Assembly (NCBI GenBank): GCA_910589095.1
Contig: CAJUSN010000137.1
Coordinates: forward strand, 1 to 6,323
Length of the DNA: 6,323 nucleotides
Source: an uncultured Muribaculaceae bacterium
Lineage (GTDB): Bacteria > Bacteroidota > Bacteroidia > Bacteroidales > Muribaculaceae
Direction: 5' to 3'
Position numbers and translations under genes: made by a program. The notes below the pieces were generated by a model, which did no database searches, was not told the origin of the DNA, and worked only from the letters and a program-made list of their open reading frames with translations. Below are positions 6,293-6,323 of this stretch, piece by piece (the stretch's first letter is position 1; the number at the start of each line of letters is the position of its first letter).

Positions 6293-6296
6293 CGTT

Positions 6297-6323
6297 ATGA
6301 AACAATGGCAGGTACTGAAAACA
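6297..6323 (+). CDS. Start of an unidentified protein, cut by the window edge
   Basis: ATG followed by eight sense codons (MKQWQVLKT) running off the right edge. The only support is the promoter element four bases upstream and the typical ATGAAA start. Nine residues are too few to assign a family. The true start could lie further downstream outside the window if the message is not leaderless. Confidence 0.45.

Larger units (their letters stand above)
5976..6296. other. Stretch without a supportable intact gene
   Basis: About 320 bases between the sialidase hairpin and the next gene start. It holds a small GC hairpin (5985-5999), the doubtful minus-strand remnant, and at the right end an AT-rich promoter region. 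No tRNA, CRISPR or insertion-sequence end is visible. Confidence 0.5.

Overview
The window looks like chromosomal DNA of a gut-type Bacteroidota (order Bacteroidales, possibly Muribaculaceae; the family is a guess). The main reason is the promoters. Three good matches to the Bacteroidota -7 element TAnnTTTG lie just upstream of genes, two of them with a TTG-type -33 element 20-21 bases away. The gene content also fits: a long RelA/SpoT homologue, secreted proteins with an N-terminal domain typical of the phylum, and a secreted sialidase.

Layout: (1) 1-170, left edge with a perfect 14-bp palindrome and no supportable gene. (2) 171-2057 (+), a RelA/SpoT-family protein with a complete (p)ppGpp hydrolase site, a synthetase domain that has lost several key residues, and a shortened stretch between the TGS and zinc-finger domains. 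(3) 2091-2128, a strong hairpin between convergent genes. (4) 4459-2151 (-), a two-gene operon: a 133-aa secreted protein, then, overlapping it by ATGA, a 636-aa secreted beta-helix protein of the Cthe_2159-like carbohydrate-binding type. Both seem to share the same N-terminal domain. (5) 4460-4757, a divergent promoter region. (6) 4758-5921 (+), a compact secreted GH33 exo-sialidase with its whole active site visible. (7) 5941-5975, a hairpin after the sialidase. (8) 5976-6296, a stretch with only a weak C-terminal-like reading frame on the minus strand. (9) 6297-6323 (+), the probable first nine codons of another gene, lying almost on top of its promoter.

How the parts may work together: the RelA/SpoT protein is a cytoplasmic regulator with its own transcription unit and no obvious link to the rest. 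The sialidase and the coupled pair diverge from one 298-base intergenic region and all carry signal peptides. Together they suggest a small cell-surface or periplasmic glycan locus: one enzyme that releases terminal sialic acid and one beta-helix protein that may bind carbohydrate. There is no SusC/SusD pair and no sialic-acid catabolism gene in the window, so that link is inference. The most notable observations are the hydrolase-biased RelA/SpoT paralogue and the coupled pair with a duplicated N-terminal domain.
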